Source: Pseudomonadota bacterium (GTDB lineage: Bacteria; Pseudomonadota; Alphaproteobacteria; Azospirillales; Azospirillaceae). Taken from it: a stretch of DNA of 12,590 nt. The stretch lies in the NCBI GenBank assembly GCA_023416455.1, contig JAEZHQ010000550.1, positions 1-12,590 of the forward strand, in the 5' to 3' direction. The notes beneath the pieces were generated by a model that saw only the letters and a program-made list of their open reading frames with translations, did no database searches and was not told where the DNA came from. Shown here one piece after another: positions 1 to 6,748 of the stretch. How positions within the stretch are numbered: position 1 is the stretch's first letter; each line of letters begins with the position of its first letter. A program made the position numbers and the translations under genes.

Positions 1-448
1 CCCGGGGTCGCGCCGCCGGCCCTCCGGCAGCGGGCGGGGCGGCCGGACGGAAGCGCAGCCGCGGCCGGCCGTCCCCGTCGCGGTCGAACAGCGGGGCCAC
101 CGCCATGCCGACCCGCAGGCCGTCGAACGGCGCCTCCGCCAGCTCGGCGACGAAGCGCAGCCCCGGCGCGTCGGCGAACTCGACCAGCCCGACGGCGTAG
201 GGCAGGCTCCCCGCCCGCTCGGGGTCGAAGGCGCGGCGGATCACGGTCCAGCTGTAGAGCGTCCCGCCGCCCGCCACCGCCCGCCACACGATCGCCGCGC
301 CGCGGCAGTGCGGGCAGCGGGGCAGCGGGTACCAGTGGAAGCGCCCGCAGTCGGCGCAGGCCGGGAAGCGGAGCGCGCCCTCGGACAGGGCGGCGAAGAA
401 GGGCGCGAATTCCGCCGGCCGGCCGGCCTCCCGCTCCTCCGCGGCCAT
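1..448 (-). CDS. DUF35 zinc-ribbon/OB-fold acyl-CoA-associated protein (first of two copies), C-terminus cut by window edge
   Basis: Translating leftward from the ATG at 448-446 gives 149 codons with no stop before the window edge, so the 3' end is missing. Near the N-terminus a rubredoxin-like zinc ribbon is visible, with CADC at residues 31-34 and CPHC at 45-48. An OB-fold segment follows (TLYSWTVIRR, LPYAVGLVEF), as in DUF35 proteins. Family members are small partners of SCP2-type thiolases and of the Ltp2 aldolase, where the OB fold contributes to CoA binding. The start is supported by a Shine-Dalgarno (GGGGAGG) 5 nt upstream. The ATG overlaps the stop of the upstream thiolase-fold gene (TGATG), so the two are probably translationally coupled and act as a complex. 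The end beyond residue ~135 is Pro/Ala/Gly-rich and low-complexity. It is a diverged paralogue of the DUF35 gene at 1625-2065. Identification of the family is firm; the substrate is unknown. Confidence 0.88.
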   Translation of the reverse strand, partial: MAAEEREAGRPAEFAPFFAALSEGALRFPACADCGRFHWYPLPRCPHCRGAAIVWRAVAGGGTLYSWTVIRRAFDPERAGSLPYAVGLVEFADAPGLRFVAELAEAPFDGLRVGMAVAPLFDRDGDGRPRLRFRPAAPPAAGGPAARPR

Positions 449-1599
449 CACGCCCTCCCCAGCAGAAGCACGCCGAAGTCCGGCATCGACAGGCCGGACA
501 CCATGGCGACCTCGGCCCCCGCCACCTGCGCCGCCCCGGCGGCGCCGCGCAGCTGCCGCACCGCCTCCACCACATGCTCGACGCCGAGCAGGTAGCTGTG
601 GGCGAGCAGCCCGCCATGGGTGTTGATCGGCAGTCCGCCGTCGATGGTGGTGCCCGTCTCGCGCATGAAGGCCGCCGCTTCGCCCTTGGCGCAGAAGCCC
701 AGATCCTCGACCTGGAGCAGGCAGGAGACGGTGAAGCAGTCGTAGAGCTGGAGGAGATCGACATCGCCGTGCGCCAGCCCGGCCTCTCCCAGCCCGCGCT
801 CCGCGGCCCGCCGCGCGGCGCCGAAGCGCAGCAGGTCGGCGGGCTGCGTGAACACGTCGTCGACGTTGACCGGCTCGCTGGCGAAGGCACCGCCGAGCAC
901 GGCGACCGGCCGCTGGCGCAGGTCGCGCGCCCGCTCCGCCGTGGTCACCACGAAGGCGCAGGCGCCGTCGCTGATCAGGCAGCAGTCGGCGACCCGCAGC
1001 GGGTCGGCGACCACCGGCGAGGCCAGATAGTCGTCGAGCGACAGCGGCCGGCCGAGCTGGCCGCCGCCGTTGCGCAGGGCGTTGGCGCGCTGGTTGACCG
1101 CGATCCGGCCGAGATCCTCCTCGGCCAGCCCGTAGTCGTGCCGGTAGCGGTTGGCCCACAGCGCGAAATAGGCGGGCTGCCCGACGAATCCGCTGGGCTT
1201 CTCGAAGGCCGACTTGGCGGGGAAGAGGTCGTGGAAGGCGTAGGGGCCGCCCGGGCGCGACCCCCAGTCCACCCCGAAATAGCACAGCACCACCTCGGCC
1301 CGGCCGGCGCGGATGGCCTCGCGCGCCACCAGCGGCATGCAGGCGTTGCCGGCCCCGCCCCAGGAGCTGCCCGCGGAGAAGCGCCGCTCGATGCCGAGCT
1401 GGGCGGCCACATACTCCTGCGGCACCGTCATGGGCATGATCATGGTGTCGCAGACCATCCCGTCCACCTCGGCGGGATCGAGCCCGGCGTCGGCCAGCGC
1501 GGCGAGGCAGGCTTCGACGACCAGCGGGCGGATGCCGCGGTCGGACCGGCGCACCGGCGGCGTGGCGCCGATTCCGGCGATCATCGCGTCGCGTGCCAT
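448..1599 (-). CDS. Thiolase-fold protein, SCP2/Ltp2-like (copy 1), 383 aa
   Basis: The product has the thiolase-superfamily fold seen in lipid-transfer/SCP2-type thiolases. It begins MARDAMIAGIG and has a core DCCLISDGACAFVVTT at about 205-220, LYDCFT at 285-290 and GGLLAHSYLLG at 329-339. The usual active-site residues are absent. The nucleophile region reads SSWGGAGNAC (78-87) with no cysteine at the normal place, the GHP histidine motif is replaced by LLAHSY (Tyr336), the H/NxxF histidine is Tyr286, and no C-terminal CxGGG motif is present. This is the Ltp2-like pattern, so retro-aldol cleavage of a beta-hydroxyacyl-CoA is as plausible as thiolysis. The start at 1599 is chosen because AAGGAGA lies 10 nt upstream (1610-1616) and the family N-terminus begins there; the open frame continues upstream without homology. 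It is coupled to the DUF35 gene downstream by a TGATG overlap and follows another DUF35 gene after a 25-bp gap. Confidence 0.9.
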   Translation of the reverse strand: MARDAMIAGIGATPPVRRSDRGIRPLVVEACLAALADAGLDPAEVDGMVCDTMIMPMTVPQEYVAAQLGIERRFSAGSSWGGAGNACMPLVAREAIRAGRAEVVLCYFGVDWGSRPGGPYAFHDLFPAKSAFEKPSGFVGQPAYFALWANRYRHDYGLAEEDLGRIAVNQRANALRNGGGQLGRPLSLDDYLASPVVADPLRVADCCLISDGACAFVVTTAERARDLRQRPVAVLGGAFASEPVNVDDVFTQPADLLRFGAARRAAERGLGEAGLAHGDVDLLQLYDCFTVSCLLQVEDLGFCAKGEAAAFMRETGTTIDGGLPINTHGGLLAHSYLLGVEHVVEAVRQLRGAAGAAQVAGAEVAMVSGLSMPDFGVLLLGRA

Positions 1600-1624
1600 G
1601 CTGCTTGCGTCTCCTTCCTTGCGA

Positions 1625-2065
1625 TCACGAACCGCTTCCGGCCGGTGCGGCCAGCCGGAAGCGCGGCAGCCGCCGGCCGCCCGGCCCGTCGTCCCAGACC
1701 AGCGCGACCGCCGCCCCGACGGCGAGATCCTCCGGTGCGGCGTCGACGACGTTGCTGACCAGCCGCACCCCGCCGCAGTCCGGGAACTCGACCAGCACCA
1801 CGTTGTAGGGCACCGCCCCGTCCGCCGCCGGGTGGGCGGGGTGGCGGACCACGGTGAAGCTGTAGAGGCGCCCCATGGGCGGCGCCTCCACCCATTCGCT
1901 GCGGGCCGAGCGGCAGGCGGCGCAGAGGGGGGTCGGGGGATGGCGGAAGCGCCCGCAGTCGGCGCAGCGCTGGAAGGCCAGCCGCTCCTCGGCACAGGCC
2001 GCCCAGAAGGGGGCGTCGTCGGGCGTCGGGGTGACGGCGGGAAAGCTCAGCGGCAGGTAGGGCAT
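1625..2065 (-). CDS. DUF35 zinc-ribbon/OB-fold protein (second copy), 146 aa
   Basis: This is a complete small protein of normal DUF35 length. The zinc ribbon uses Cys34, Cys37, Cys48 and Cys51 (CADC and CAAC). The OB-fold follows with GRLYSFTVVRHP at about 75-86 and VPYNVVLVEFPD. Known relatives pair with thiolase-fold enzymes; in the Ltp2 system the DUF35 domain is needed for a stable, active aldolase. Here the gene starts only 3 nt after the stop of thiolase-fold copy 2 (2069-3241), so those two probably form a complex, and a second pair follows. The upstream Shine-Dalgarno is weak, which fits translational coupling. Alignment by eye with the DUF35 gene at the left edge shows clear but distant similarity (shared F-x-x-CADCGRF, LYS-T-V, PY-V-LVEF), so the two pairs are old paralogues, not a recent duplication. 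Confidence 0.92.
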   Translation of the reverse strand: MPYLPLSFPAVTPTPDDAPFWAACAEERLAFQRCADCGRFRHPPTPLCAACRSARSEWVEAPPMGRLYSFTVVRHPAHPAADGAVPYNVVLVEFPDCGGVRLVSNVVDAAPEDLAVGAAVALVWDDGPGGRRLPRFRLAAPAGSGS

Positions 2066-2068
2066 GGG

Positions 2069-3241
2069 TCAGATCCGTCCGAGGATCGCGGCGCTGGTGG
2101 GGGAGACGGCGGGGCCGCTGGTGACCAGGCAGGTCGCCGCCCCTTCGACCTGGGAGGTCGACCGGCCGCGCATCTGCCGCACCCCTTCAAGCGCCAGGTT
2201 GAGGCCGTGGATGTAGGCTTCCGCCAGGCTGCCGCCGGCGGTGTTGACGGGCAGCCGCCCGCCGCGGTCGATGGCCCCGCCGGCGACGAACGGTCCCCCC
2301 TCGCCGCGCCCGCAGAAGCCGAAATCCTCCAGCGCCATCAGCACCATGCCGGAGAAGTCGTCGTACAGCTGGGCGACGTCGATGTCGTCCGGGGTCAGCC
2401 CGGCCCGGCCGTAGAGGTCGCGGGCGAGGGAGGCGGCGTTGGTCGAGGCGAACAGCTCGTCGGGCATGTTGAAGCCGCCGAGCGGCCCGGTCCCCCAGCC
2501 CGGCTCGCTGCCCTGCCCGGCCGCCAGGATGGCCACCGGGGCGCAGCGCAGGTCGCGCGCCCGCTCCAGCGTGGTGACGATCAGGGCGCAGGCGCCGTCG
2601 CTCTCCAGGCAGCAGTCGTAGAGCCGCAGCGGGTCGGCGATCAGCCGCGACGCCATGTAGGTCTCCAGCGTCAGCCGCCGCTCCCGCATCACCGCGTTGG
2701 GGTTGCGGCCGGCGTTGTCGTAGCAGGCGAGCGGGACGCGGGCCAGATGCTCGGGCCGCGTCCCGTAGAGCGCCATGTGCCGGCGCACCAGGAGCGCCAT
2801 CATCGGCGGCGGCGAGAAGAGGCCGAAGGGGAAGATGAAGTTGCTCCCCGGCGCCCAGGGATGGGCGGTCCGCCCGTAGCGGAAGGACTGGCCCTGGCAG
2901 ACCCCGCGGTAGACGGCGACGTGCCGCGCCGTGCCCGCGGCCACCGCGGCGGCGGCGTGGGCGACGGCCCCGCAGGCCCCGCCGCCGCCGCCCCCCCACA
3001 CCATCGAGGCGAAGCGCAGCGGCCCGGTGCCCAGCGCCGCCTGCATCAGCGACGGCTCGTTGCGGTCGTTGGCGTAGGAGGCGAAGCCGTCGATGGCCCC
3101 GGGGTCGAGCCCGGCGTCCGCCGCGGCGGCCAGGACCGCCTGGGCGGCGAGCTGGAACTCGCTGCGGTCGGTGATCCGCCCCCAGCGGGTGAACTCGGTC
3201 TGCCCGATGCCGACGATGCAGGGCTGGCTGGCGCCGCCCAT
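2069..3241 (-). CDS. Thiolase-fold protein, SCP2/Ltp2-like (copy 2), 390 aa
   Basis: This is a full-length member of the same superfamily as the protein at 448-1599. It begins MGGASQPCIVGIGQTEF, has YDCCLESDGACALIVTT at about 208-224, QLYDDFSGMV at 291-300, and NTAGGSLAEAYIHGLN at 333-348. The glycine-rich VWGGGGGGAC stretch (81-90) stands where thiolases carry the nucleophilic cysteine, so that cysteine is missing. The two positions usually held by histidines are Tyr293 and Tyr343, 50 residues apart as in copy 1. These features match the aldolase Ltp2 better than a beta-ketothiolase. The gene starts 3 nt after the stop of the ligase at 3245-4906 and ends 3 nt before the DUF35 gene, so it is firmly inside the operon. 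Homologues are commonly annotated 'thiolase family protein' or 'acetyl-CoA acetyltransferase'; that name should not be taken as proof of the reaction. Confidence 0.91.
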   Translation of the reverse strand: MGGASQPCIVGIGQTEFTRWGRITDRSEFQLAAQAVLAAAADAGLDPGAIDGFASYANDRNEPSLMQAALGTGPLRFASMVWGGGGGGACGAVAHAAAAVAAGTARHVAVYRGVCQGQSFRYGRTAHPWAPGSNFIFPFGLFSPPPMMALLVRRHMALYGTRPEHLARVPLACYDNAGRNPNAVMRERRLTLETYMASRLIADPLRLYDCCLESDGACALIVTTLERARDLRCAPVAILAAGQGSEPGWGTGPLGGFNMPDELFASTNAASLARDLYGRAGLTPDDIDVAQLYDDFSGMVLMALEDFGFCGRGEGGPFVAGGAIDRGGRLPVNTAGGSLAEAYIHGLNLALEGVRQMRGRSTSQVEGAATCLVTSGPAVSPTSAAILGRI

Positions 3242-3244
3242 CGC

Positions 3245-4906
3245 TCAGCCCCCCGCCGCCGGCGCCGCCCCGCCCAGCTTGCGGGCGCGCTCCCGCTCGC
3301 GCAGGTCGCGGCGGCGGATCTTGCCCGTCGTGGTCATCGGGAAGTCCTCCACGAACTCGATCTCCCGCGGGTACTGGTAGGCGGCGAGGTGGCGGCGCAC
3401 ATGGTCCTGGATCGCGGCGGCCAGCGCCTCGTCCCCCGCCTGGCCCGGCTGGGTCCTGACGAAGGCCTTGACGATGGTGCCGCGGATGGGATCGGGGCTG
3501 CCCACCACCGCGACCATGGCGACGGCCGGGTGCTTCATGATGCAGTTCTCGACCTCGGTCGGGCCGATGCGGTAGGCGCCGCTCTTGATCAGGTCGTCGT
3601 CGCGGCCGACGTACCAGAAATAGCCGTCCTCGTCCCGGTAGCCGGAATCGCCGGTGATCAGCCAGCCGTCGCGCATCTTGTCCGCCGTCGCCTGCGGGTT
3701 GTTCCAGTAGCCGAGGTAGAAGATGGGGTCCGGCCCCCGGGCGGCCAGGACGCCGACCTCCCCGGGCGGAAGCTCGCGCCCGTCCTCGCCCAGAACGGCG
3801 ACCCGGTGGCCGGGGGTCGCCCGCCCGATCGAGCCCGGGCGGGCCGGGAACAGCCGCCCCGAATTGCCGGTCAGCAGGTTGGCCTCGGTCTGGCCCCAGA
3901 ACTCGTTGATGGTCAGCCCGAAGACCTCGCGCCCCCACTCCAGCAGCTCGGCCCCCAGCGACTCGCCGCCGCTCTTCATGCTGCGCATGGCCAGCGGCCA
4001 GCGGGAGGCGGGGGCGGGCACCTCGCGCATCATCTTGAGCGCGGTCGGCGGCATGAAGGCGTTGCGCACGCCGTGGGCGGCGATCAGGGCGAAGGCGCGC
4101 TCCGGGTCGAACTTGCGGAAGCGGTGGGCGACGATGGGGACGCCGGCTTGCCAGCTCGGGAACAGCGAATCGAGGAGGCCGCCGCCCCAAGCCCAGTCGG
4201 CGGGCGTCCAGAACAGGTCGCCCGGCTGCGGGAAGCCGTCGTGGGTGAAGTCGATGGCCGGGACATGGGCCTCCAGGAAGCGGTGGGCGTGCAGGGTGCC
4301 CTTGGGGCTGCCGGTGGTTCCCGAGGTGTAGATGAGCAGCGCCGGATCGTCCGAGCGGGTCGGCGCCGCCTCCAGCGCGTCCGAGGCGTCGGCGAGCAGG
4401 GCGTGGAAGTCGAGCCCGTCGGCCGGGGACGCCGGGCCGACGACGAGGATGTGGGCGAGGTCCGGCAGCTCGCGGCGGATGGCGTGGATCTTGTCCACGT
4501 TGTCGGCGTCGGTGATGACCACCCGGGTCCCGCTGTCGGCGAGGCGGAAGTGGAGCGCGTCGGGGCCGAACTGGGTGAACAGCGGCATCGACACGGCGCC
4601 GATCTTGAAGCAGGCGACATGCGCCACCGCCGTCTCCGGGCGCTGCGACAGCACGGTGCCGACGCGGTCGCCGCGGCCCACGCCCAGCCCGCGCAGCGCG
4701 TTGCCGAGCCGGTTGGACAGGCGGCGGATGCGCTCGAAGCTGTATTCGGTCACGGTGTCGTCGGCGTCCACATAGACCAGCGCCCGGCGGCCGGGATCGG
4801 CGGCGGCGTGGCGGTCGACCAGCCCGACCCCGGCGTTGCAGAAGTCCGGGATCGACCAGCGGAAGTTCCGGTAGACGCTCTCGTAGGTCTCGCCCGATGC
4901 CGGCAT
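3245..4906 (-). CDS. AMP-forming acyl-CoA ligase A, medium-chain (MACS/AcsM-like), 553 aa
   Basis: An ANL-superfamily adenylating enzyme that should activate a carboxylic acid to its CoA thioester with ATP. The visible core motifs are YTSGTTGSPKG (193-203, phosphate loop), NEFWGQTE (334-341), TGD (418-420), GRDDDLIKSGAYRIGPTEVE (434-453, hinge) and TTTGKIRRRDL (526-535) with the C-terminal catalytic lysine at 529. The SGAYRIGP-EVE signature resembles medium-chain and aryl acyl-CoA synthetases. The start at 4906 is chosen over an in-frame ATG at 4957. It has AAGGAGGAG at 4915-4923, 8 nt upstream, and matches the family N-terminus (ETYESVYRNFRW). The upstream ATG would overlap the previous gene and add 17 Pro/Ser-rich residues. 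The gene lies 43 bp after the other ligase and 3 bp before a thiolase-fold gene, which fits activation before side-chain cleavage. The exact acid is unknown. Confidence 0.93.
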   Translation of the reverse strand: MPASGETYESVYRNFRWSIPDFCNAGVGLVDRHAAADPGRRALVYVDADDTVTEYSFERIRRLSNRLGNALRGLGVGRGDRVGTVLSQRPETAVAHVACFKIGAVSMPLFTQFGPDALHFRLADSGTRVVITDADNVDKIHAIRRELPDLAHILVVGPASPADGLDFHALLADASDALEAAPTRSDDPALLIYTSGTTGSPKGTLHAHRFLEAHVPAIDFTHDGFPQPGDLFWTPADWAWGGGLLDSLFPSWQAGVPIVAHRFRKFDPERAFALIAAHGVRNAFMPPTALKMMREVPAPASRWPLAMRSMKSGGESLGAELLEWGREVFGLTINEFWGQTEANLLTGNSGRLFPARPGSIGRATPGHRVAVLGEDGRELPPGEVGVLAARGPDPIFYLGYWNNPQATADKMRDGWLITGDSGYRDEDGYFWYVGRDDDLIKSGAYRIGPTEVENCIMKHPAVAMVAVVGSPDPIRGTIVKAFVRTQPGQAGDEALAAAIQDHVRRHLAAYQYPREIEFVEDFPMTTTGKIRRRDLRERERARKLGGAAPAAGG

Positions 4907-4914
4907 GCTGCGGC

Positions 4915-4923
4915 CTCCTCCTT
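4915..4923 (-). promoter_or_regulatory. Shine-Dalgarno that fixes the ligase A start
   Basis: AAGGAGGAG on the minus strand, 8 nt before the ATG at 4906. No comparable site precedes the alternative ATG at 4957, so the shorter protein is preferred. Confidence 0.75.
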
Positions 4924-4928
4924 GGAAC

Positions 4929-4955
4929 GGTGTTTCAGACGGCGGTGGTTCAGAC
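4929..4955. repeat. 15-bp tandem duplication at the ligase B stop codon
   Basis: GGTGTTTCAGAC at 4929-4940 and GGTGGTTCAGAC at 4944-4955 match at 11 of 12 positions with a 15-bp period. Read on the minus strand each copy contains GTCTGA, so there are two in-frame stop codons 15 nt apart (4952-4950 and 4937-4935). It is probably a replication-slippage remnant. Confidence 0.6.
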
Positions 4956-6578
4956 ATCGCGGGACCGGCCCTCCCAGTAGGGGGCGCGCAGGGCCCGCTT
5001 CAGGATCTTGTCGTGGCCGGCGCGCGGGAAATCGCTGCGGAACTCCACGCGGGCGACCCGCTGGTATTTGCCGAGCCGGGCGTTCCCCCACTCCAGGAGC
5101 CCGGCCTCCGTCACCGTGGCGCCGTCGCGCGGGATGGCCAGAAGCAGGGGCGTCTCGCCCCACTTCTCGTGCGGGATGCCGATGGCGGCCACCTCGCGCA
5201 CGTCGGGGTGGGTAATGAACACCGCCTCGATGTCGGAGGCGAAGACGTTGATTCCGCCGGAGATGATCATGTCCTTGACCCGTCCGGCGATGTAGAGGTA
5301 GCCGTCCTCGTCGATGCGGCCGATGTCGCCGCTGCGCAGGTAGGTGCGCCCGGCACCGTCGCGCCAGATGATCGCCTCGGTGCGCTCCGGGTCCTTGTAG
5401 TAGCCCTTCATCAGGCCGGGTCCGTAGCCGACGATCTCCCCCAGCGCGCCGCGCGGGACCTCCCGGCCGTCGGCGTCGATGATGCGGATGTCGGCGCCGA
5501 AGATCGGCAGCCCGACCGAGCCGCGCTTGCCCCGGGCGAAGTCGGCGGGGCCGGCCAGCGTCAGGAACCCCTCGGTCTGGCCGTACAGCTCGTGGACCCC
5601 GACGTGGGGAAGCGCCGCCCGCAGCCCGTCATAGGTGTCGGCCATCAGCGGCGCCCCGGCGGACAGCAGCACCCGCAGCGAGCGGGTGTCGTGGTCGTGC
5701 AGGTCCGGCGCGCCGAGGAGGACGACCGCCTGGGTCGGCACCATGAAGGTGTGGGTGCAGCGCTCGCGCTCCACCGCTTGCAGGAAGCCGGTGGCGCTGA
5801 ACCTGGGCAGCAGCACCAGCGTGCCGCCCCAGTAGAGCGTCGGCAGCATCATCAGCCAGGTGCCGTTGGTGTAGAGCGGGGTGGTGCACAGCGAGACCGC
5901 CCAGCGGTCGATCCCCAGCCCCGGCCCGCAGGCCAGCGCGTAGTTGTGGCGGGCGAAATGGCTGAGTTCGATGCCCTTGGGCGTCCCGGTCGTGCCCGAG
6001 CTGTAGATGATGATCATGCTGTCGGACATGGCGAGCGGGACCCGCGGCTCGTCCGCGGGCGCCGCCTCGATCAGCGGGTCGGCCGCCCGCCACCCCGCGG
6101 CGGTCCCCCCGGCGACGAGGAGGCCGTCCGCGCCCAGCCGGCCGAGGCGGTCGCGGACGGCGTCGGCCTGGCCGACCGTTCCCGGATCGGCGAACAGCAG
6201 CCGGGCGTCGGCGTTGCCGATCATGAGGGCCAGGGAGTCCGCGGCCATCATGAGGTTGAGCGGCACCACCACGGCGCCCGCCTTGATGACGCCCCACAGC
6301 AGCTCCACCGTCCGCACCGAGTTGTGCATGAGCACGCAGACCTTGTCGCCGCGGCGGACGCCGAGCGCGATGAGCGCGTTGGCGACCTTGTTGGTGCGCT
6401 CGTGCAGCGCGGCCCAGCTCAGCCGTTCCTCGCCGCAGACCACCGCCGTCTTCGAGCCGAGGAAGCGGGCGTTGACCGCGATGATGTCGGGAAAGAGAAG
6501 GCCGGGCTGGTCGACCAGCGGGCGGTCCGGCCCCTGCCCGGCCGGCGCCGGATGCGGCGCCGGGATGGCCTGCGTCAT
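4950..6578 (-). CDS. AMP-forming acyl-CoA ligase B, FadD-like (class I adenylate-forming), 542 aa
   Basis: A second adenylate-forming ligase, from a different subfamily than ligase A. The motifs are YSSGTTGTPKG (192-202), HELYGQTE (329-336), SGD (416-418) and GRVKDMIISGGINVFASDIE (432-451), the last typical of FadD-like long-chain or aryl-CoA ligases. The C-terminal catalytic lysine appears as Lys524 in RAGHDKILKR, where most relatives have a Gly-Lys pair; here the residue before the lysine is Asp. The start at 6578 is supported by AAGGAGA at 6587-6593 with 8-nt spacing. The open frame extends to 7469, but that part is a shadow of the binding-protein gene. The gene follows a 170-bp gap after the transporter and precedes ligase A. 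The stop at 4952-4950 sits in a 15-bp tandem repeat that supplies a second in-frame stop. Having two distinct ligases implies either two substrates or two steps along one pathway. Confidence 0.93.
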   Translation of the reverse strand: MTQAIPAPHPAPAGQGPDRPLVDQPGLLFPDIIAVNARFLGSKTAVVCGEERLSWAALHERTNKVANALIALGVRRGDKVCVLMHNSVRTVELLWGVIKAGAVVVPLNLMMAADSLALMIGNADARLLFADPGTVGQADAVRDRLGRLGADGLLVAGGTAAGWRAADPLIEAAPADEPRVPLAMSDSMIIIYSSGTTGTPKGIELSHFARHNYALACGPGLGIDRWAVSLCTTPLYTNGTWLMMLPTLYWGGTLVLLPRFSATGFLQAVERERCTHTFMVPTQAVVLLGAPDLHDHDTRSLRVLLSAGAPLMADTYDGLRAALPHVGVHELYGQTEGFLTLAGPADFARGKRGSVGLPIFGADIRIIDADGREVPRGALGEIVGYGPGLMKGYYKDPERTEAIIWRDGAGRTYLRSGDIGRIDEDGYLYIAGRVKDMIISGGINVFASDIEAVFITHPDVREVAAIGIPHEKWGETPLLLAIPRDGATVTEAGLLEWGNARLGKYQRVARVEFRSDFPRAGHDKILKRALRAPYWEGRSRDV

Positions 6579-6614
6579 GGCGCTTGTCTCCTTGCGCGCG
6601 GCGGTGGCCAAGCA

Positions 6615-6668
6615 GGTTTTCCGAACTCCGCCCACACATGGGCGGACCGGGGGCGGGCTCGGAAAACC
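6615..6668. repeat. Nested inverted repeat in the 170-bp gap before ligase B
   Basis: Two perfect stems are nested. The outer arms are GGTTTTCCGA (6615-6624) and TCGGAAAACC (6659-6668), 10 bp. The inner arms are TCCGCCCA (6627-6634) and TGGGCGGA (6639-6646), 8 bp around CACA. A 12-nt G/C-rich bulge (6647-6658) lies on one side and 2 nt on the other. In the mRNA this would form one long bulged hairpin ending about 36 nt before the ligase B start codon and about 22 nt before its Shine-Dalgarno. There is no T run after it on either strand, so it is not a standard intrinsic terminator. It could be an RNA-processing or stabilising hairpin that sets different levels for transporter and enzyme genes, or a protein-binding site. 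Confidence 0.7.
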
Positions 6669-6702
6669 GGCAAAACCATGGAGTCCGCAGGGCTCGAAAG
6701 GC

Positions 6703-6717
6703 CGGGCCTGTGGCCCG
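6703..6717 (-). other. Short GC-rich hairpin after the binding-protein gene
   Basis: CGGGCC, a 3-nt loop and GGCCCG form a perfect 6-bp stem starting about 30 nt after the binding-protein stop codon. On the minus strand the following bases are GCCTTTCG, with only three T residues, so termination would be weak at best. It may act together with the larger inverted repeat just downstream to protect the 3' end of the transporter mRNA. Confidence 0.4.
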
Positions 6718-6748
6718 ATCTGGATAATCCTGCTTAGGGCTGGGGCGG

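Noticed and set aside
448..3241. Recent tandem duplication of the thiolase-fold/DUF35 pair
   Set aside because: The two pairs share motifs but differ through most of their length; they are old paralogues.
2187..4190. Minus-strand open frame of 667 codons overlapping ligase A and thiolase-fold copy 2
   Set aside because: It is out of frame with both genes, and its Arg/Pro/Gly-rich sequence has no family motif.
4907..4957. Longer start for ligase A at 4957
   Set aside because: The extra 17 residues do not fit the family, the ATG overlaps the previous gene, and the strong Shine-Dalgarno belongs to the ATG at 4906.
1313..5215. Very long plus-strand open frame of 1300 codons
   Set aside because: It runs antisense through five well-supported minus-strand genes, has no domain I recognise, and is rich in Gly/Ala/Arg/Pro. 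It reflects the lack of stop codons in GC-rich antisense DNA.
6615..6668. Intrinsic terminator after the transporter genes
   Set aside because: The stems are strong but no T tract follows on either strand, so I describe it only as an inverted repeat.
4905..6737. Plus-strand open frame of 610 codons opposite ligase B
   Set aside because: It is antisense to a ligase with intact motifs and its composition is a codon-shadow pattern.
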